A stretch of 6,427 bases of DNA from Nitrosopumilaceae archaeon (GTDB lineage Archaea > Thermoproteota > Nitrososphaeria > Nitrososphaerales > Nitrosopumilaceae). Below, in pieces: positions 4,961 to 6,427 of the stretch. Under the pieces are notes generated by a model. It made no database searches. It was not told the origin of the DNA and saw nothing but the letters and a program-made list of their open reading frames with translations. The translations under genes and the position numbers were made by a program. The stretch's first letter is position 1; the number at the start of each line of letters is the position of its first letter. Where the stretch lies: contig JAUYOQ010000022.1 in assembly GCA_030697975.1 (NCBI GenBank), positions 1 through 6,427 of the forward strand. Reading direction: 5' to 3'.

Positions 4961-6394
4961 CTACTCTCCTTTCATTTCTATTCTTGTCTTAAAGGCAGGC
5001 TTTATTCCAAGAGTTTCATAGTTTCCAGTATAACAGGTAAAACACAGCGAGTCATGTGGGATTCCTACTGCCCTTGCAAGATTTTCAGAGTCATTATACC
5101 CAAGAAAGTCAGCACCTATCTCAGAGCGTACTTTTTCAACAATCTCTTTTTCTGAAAGATCCTTGCCATCAACATATGTTGCAAGTTCCTCTTGGGATGG
5201 AAAGTCAATTCCTGCATAACATGGATACTTGATTGGAGGATATGTGATAAGCATGCTAATTTTTTTTGCGCCAGCACGTCGTAGTGCCTTGATTATTGCC
5301 TTTGAGCTTGTGCCGCGCACTAGGCTGTCATCGATTACAACAACATGTTTTCCTTCAATGATTTCAGCTATTGGTATTATCCAGCGGTTTATCTCGATTC
5401 TGTCGCTCTGGTGTGGCTCGATAAAGCTTCGCAGTGGTCCTTTTTTGCTGTAACGGTCTTTTAGCAGGCCCTCATCAAATTGAACGCCAAGCTCTTGTGC
5501 ATACCCTAGCGCCGCAGGCCTTGCAGAATCAGGTACTGGGATTACCAAATCTGCGTCCTTTATTGGAAACTTTTTTGCAAGAAATTGTCCGATTCTTTTT
5601 CTTGCCATGTAGATGTTTGTTCCCTCCATTCTGCTTGTTGGATGGGCAAAGTAGGTGTATTCAAAAGAACAATGTGCATGTGTTTTTTCTTCTGAAAACA
5701 TCTCTGTTTCAATTCCATTTCTGCTAAATTTGATAAGCTCGCCCGGCGTTACATCTCGGATTAGTCTTGCGCCAATTGCAATCAGCGCAGATGACTCTGA
5801 TGCTACTATGTGGGTGTTGTTTTCTTCTTTGTACCCTAGAACCATTGGCCTAAAGCCACGCGGGTCACGTGCTGCATAGACAGAATTGTCATCTGACAAA
5901 AATGTAAAGCAATACGAGCCGATCATTTCATTTTTTAAAATAGATAATGCCTTTCCCAGTTTTCCGTTTTCTGACATTAAAGAAACAAGTCGCTGTGCAA
6001 CAACTAGAGTATCACTTGCGCTTTGCGGAGTAAATGAGCAGCCACCTACCATGTTTGCTAATTCTTGTACATTTGAAATGGTTCCATTATGTGCAATACA
6101 AAGATCCTTTACCTTAAGTGGCTGTGCATTCTCAAGATTGCTCTTGCCAATAGTTGAATACCTGACATGACCAATAGCTGAAGGCGAAGCATATTCTTCG
6201 GAAATCTCTTTTAGCTCTGATGCTGAGCTTGAGACAAGACCTAGCCTTTTTAGTGGCAGTTTTTTCGGTACTGCGATTCCCCACGCTTCCTGGCCTCGAT
6301 GTTGTAATGCACGCAGTGAATCAACTACCATTGGAATTACGTTGATACCATCAACACTGAAAATTCCAACAACGCCACAGTTTTCCTTAACCAT
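4961..6394 (-). CDS. purF: Amidophosphoribosyltransferase (glutamine PRPP amidotransferase)
   Basis: PurF makes 5-phosphoribosylamine from PRPP and glutamine, the first committed step of purine synthesis. The 477-residue protein has an N-terminal Ntn glutaminase domain: nucleophile Cys6 in CGVVGIF, LQHRGQEAWGIAV (30-42), HVRYST (76-81), HNGTISN (102-108) and DPRGFRPM (177-184). The phosphoribosyltransferase domain has the PRPP loop VVVIDDSLVRGTSSK (351-365). Four cysteines match the [4Fe-4S] ligands of the Bacillus-type enzyme: Cys242 (HCSFEYTYFA), Cys392 (YPCYAGID), Cys451 and Cys454 (CFTC). Cys6 must become N-terminal to act, so a five-residue propeptide MVKEN must be removed; no start codon lies closer. 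The catalytic loop after KDRY carries about four extra residues. The ATG overlaps the stop of the preceding frame (ATGGTTAA), and the RAM gene follows after 4 bp. Confidence 0.97.
   Translation of the reverse strand: MVKENCGVVGIFSVDGINVIPMVVDSLRALQHRGQEAWGIAVPKKLPLKRLGLVSSSASELKEISEEYASPSAIGHVRYSTIGKSNLENAQPLKVKDLCIAHNGTISNVQELANMVGGCSFTPQSASDTLVVAQRLVSLMSENGKLGKALSILKNEMIGSYCFTFLSDDNSVYAARDPRGFRPMVLGYKEENNTHIVASESSALIAIGARLIRDVTPGELIKFSRNGIETEMFSEEKTHAHCSFEYTYFAHPTSRMEGTNIYMARKRIGQFLAKKFPIKDADLVIPVPDSARPAALGYAQELGVQFDEGLLKDRYSKKGPLRSFIEPHQSDRIEINRWIIPIAEIIEGKHVVVIDDSLVRGTSSKAIIKALRRAGAKKISMLITYPPIKYPCYAGIDFPSQEELATYVDGKDLSEKEIVEKVRSEIGADFLGYNDSENLARAVGIPHDSLCFTCYTGNYETLGIKPAFKTRIEMKGE
4966..4970 (-). 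promoter_or_regulatory. Shine-Dalgarno site for the RAM domain gene
   Basis: AGGAG on the minus strand (within GAAAGGAGAG) ends 9 nt before the ATG at 4956 and lies inside the last codons of purF. It is the clearest ribosome-binding site in the window and supports this ATG. Genes with their own promoter here lack such a site. Confidence 0.7.
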
Positions 6395-6427
6395 GCAAGA
6401 CCAAGTCCTCTAGTGATCTCACCCATC
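6387..6427 (-). CDS. purL: C-terminal end of the upstream gene, probably purL (FGAM synthase subunit), cut by window edge
   Basis: Only 13 codons are visible: WVRSLEDLVLHG and then TAA at 6389-6387. The end resembles the W-x(3)-L-x(2)-L finish of PurL proteins, and purL commonly precedes purF in an operon. The frame's TAA overlaps the purF ATG as ATGGTTAA (8-bp overlap), a standard coupled junction. One other minus-strand frame is also open to the edge (starting MGEITRGLG and running on inside purF) and the third has a TGA, so the assignment rests on this short tail and on context. Confidence 0.5.
   Translation of the reverse strand, partial: WVRSLEDLVLHG

Noticed and set aside
5229..6170. 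Several plus-strand ORFs of 74-97 codons inside purF.
   Set aside because: They are antisense to a full-length, motif-complete purF and show no domain pattern.
1..6427. Mobile element, CRISPR or defence system.
   Set aside because: No transposase, integrase, direct-repeat array or defence-type domain; all larger genes are conserved housekeeping or lineage-typical families.

Overview
The window is from an AT-rich archaeon, most likely an ammonia-oxidizing lineage of the Nitrososphaerota (Thaumarchaeota), close to Nitrosopumilus, Nitrosarchaeum or Nitrosotenuis. The evidence is an archaeal-type uL3, a 20S proteasome alpha subunit, DUF371 (an archaeal family), a stand-alone Lrp/AsnC ligand-binding domain protein, and TATA boxes placed for leaderless or nearly leaderless mRNAs. 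The genus is an inference from gene content and protein style; no database search was possible.

Layout. All genes but one are on the minus strand. From the left edge: the start of the ribosomal protein uL3 gene (1-388, running off the window) with its own promoter; a very small candidate membrane protein (469-585); a SPOUT-family RNA methyltransferase (598-1413); and the proteasome alpha subunit psmA (1422-2159), which reads into the methyltransferase with an 8-bp gap. A 52-bp spacer with one central AT element separates psmA from the only plus-strand gene, a DUF371 protein (2212-2628). DUF371 converges on, and overlaps by 8 bp, a winged-helix ArsR-like regulator (2621-3133). A gene-poor stretch (about 3134-3430) follows, then a purine block transcribed leftwards: the tail of a probable purL (6387-6427), purF (4961-6394), an Lrp/AsnC-type RAM domain protein (4711-4956), a membrane-anchored protein of unknown function (4292-4678), and purC (3431-4255).

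How the genes fit together. PurL (probable), PurF and PurC are enzymes of de novo IMP synthesis. The small RAM protein directly behind purF, with a clear Shine-Dalgarno sequence, may be an effector-sensing partner. The left half is translation and protein turnover: uL3, its common archaeal neighbour the SPOUT methyltransferase, and the proteasome alpha ring. Genes inside operons use very short gaps or overlaps. Genes behind a spacer have a TATA-like box about 25-32 nt before the start codon, and two of these appear to begin with TTG.

Most of the window is conserved housekeeping DNA. The less explained parts are the DUF371 gene and its shared promoter with psmA, a palindrome over the DUF371 start codon, the 36-38 residue membrane ORF, a remodelled catalytic loop in PurF, and repeated GCTACA motifs plus a hairpin in the spacer at 3134-3430. 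I see no mobile element, CRISPR array, tRNA or rRNA.
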